7,264 bases of DNA, taken from the NCBI GenBank assembly GCA_937902565.1, contig CALFMX010000260.1:1-7264 (forward strand). Direction: 5' to 3'. Positions 6,639 through 7,264 of the stretch are shown here, piece after piece; positions within the stretch are counted from its first letter, which is position 1; the number at the start of each line of letters is the position of its first letter. The position numbers and the translations under genes were made by a program. The notes beneath the pieces were generated by a model, which was not told where the DNA came from, did not search any database, and saw only the letters and a list, made by a program, of their open reading frames with translations. The stretch is from an uncultured Spirochaetales bacterium. Lineage in GTDB: Bacteria > Spirochaetota > Spirochaetia > Sphaerochaetales > Sphaerochaetaceae.

Positions 6639-7264
6639 TTACTTCGCGGGAATCAGTTCTGCAGGAATCTTGACGCCTCGCTCCTGGTAGTACCGAATGG
6701 CACCGGGGTGCAAGGGGATTGGAATCTCTTCGAGCGCGGTTTCGTAGAGCACCTGACTGGAGACGGCTGCTGTTACAGAAGCCCACTCGCTTCGATTCTC
6801 CCAGATGGCCTTGGTGATGTTATAGACTTCGTCGTCAGTCAGGCCAGACTTGGTCGAGGTCATCATGACCACACGGCTGATCGGAACGGAGATTGGCTCA
6901 TTGATGTTGTTGTAGGTCCCGGCAGGGATCTCATAACGAGTCCAGAAGGGATATTTCTCATACAGCCCATCGTCAGTGAGCGAGATCATGCGTACCTTTG
7001 TCGATGTGGTCAGATCCATCAAGGCTGCGGACTTGAGGGGGTGTGTGCAGATGAAGGCGGCAATCTTGTTGTCCTTCAGTGCGGTAACCGCCTCGCTCTC
7101 AGGAATGAATTGGGGTCTGATAATCTCGTAGTTGAGGCCATAGTAGTCGAGCAGCATACGGGCGGCCATCTCTCCACCACTGCCGGCAGCTCCAACTCCA
7201 ATGGCCTTCCCTTTGAAGTCATTGATTGTCTGAATCGAACCGTCAGCGAGTGCGAAGATCTGGA
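6639..7264 (-). CDS. TAXI-family TRAP transporter solute-binding protein, C-terminal 207 residues (cut by right edge)
   Basis: Periplasmic receptor of the tripartite transporter: it captures the solute and delivers it to the fused permease encoded next. The visible part starts mid-protein with QIFALADGSIQTINDFKGKA, followed by IGVGAAGSGGEMAARMLLDY; this is the characteristic TAXI region in which a 'dlkGk' turn precedes a Gly/Ser-rich ligand-binding loop. Further family signs are the region around FICTHPLKSAALMDL (70-84 of the visible part) and the closing motif IPLHPGAIRYYQERG (182-196). TAXI receptors are usually about 320 residues, so about a third, including the signal peptide, lies beyond the window. 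Known family members bind glutamate/glutamine-like or dicarboxylate ligands, but the ligand here cannot be read from sequence. An internal Met at 7169 could be mistaken for a start, but the frame continues in clear family homology to the edge. Stop is TAA 6641-6639. The permease follows 81 bp downstream, almost certainly in the same operon. Confidence 0.94.
   Translation of the reverse strand, partial: QIFALADGSIQTINDFKGKAIGVGAAGSGGEMAARMLLDYYGLNYEIIRPQFIPESEAVTALKDNKIAAFICTHPLKSAALMDLTTSTKVRMISLTDDGLYEKYPFWTRYEIPAGTYNNINEPISVPISRVVMMTSTKSGLTDDEVYNITKAIWENRSEWASVTAAVSSQVLYETALEEIPIPLHPGAIRYYQERGVKIPAELIPAK

Overview
The window carries five protein genes, all on the minus strand, so transcription runs from high to low coordinates; no convincing plus-strand gene, tRNA, rRNA, CRISPR array or insertion sequence was seen. 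Base composition looks moderately GC-rich (by eye). The classical N-terminal signal peptide and aromatic C-terminus of the outer-membrane barrel point to a diderm bacterium. A TAXI-type TRAP transporter with a fused permease, together with the general style of the genes, makes a spirochaete of the Sphaerochaeta/Treponema group my tentative guess, but no marker in the window proves it.

Layout in transcription order: (1) 7264-6639, the C-terminal two thirds of a TAXI-family TRAP solute-binding protein, running off the right edge; (2) 6557-4665, its fused TRAP permease, starting at GTG behind a 13-bp intercistronic hairpin; then a good intrinsic terminator (4603-4635). (3) A 158-bp stretch with a nested three-helix inverted-repeat element (4514-4589) and an extended -10-like site inside a small palindrome; then 4445-3588, a secreted outer-membrane beta-barrel protein of unrecognised family. 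(4) A well-spaced sigma-70-type promoter just after the barrel gene and a GC-rich hairpin in the predicted leader, then 3486-1492, a complete transketolase (tkt). (5) Another GC-rich hairpin, then 1386-442, a D-isomer-specific 2-hydroxyacid dehydrogenase. (6) 350-1, the first 116 codons of an unrecognised protein, cut by the left edge.

Functionally, the right half is a binding-protein-dependent secondary uptake system for an unidentified, probably organic-acid-like solute. The middle gene is an envelope protein. The left half is central carbon metabolism: the non-oxidative pentose phosphate pathway plus an NAD(P)-linked 2-ketoacid/2-hydroxyacid oxidoreductase. Terminator, promoter and hairpin positions suggest several transcription units rather than one operon. 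The metabolic genes are ordinary; the least explained parts are the intergenic RNA-like structures, the orphan barrel protein and the truncated left-edge gene. I found no evidence of a new defence or mobile system.
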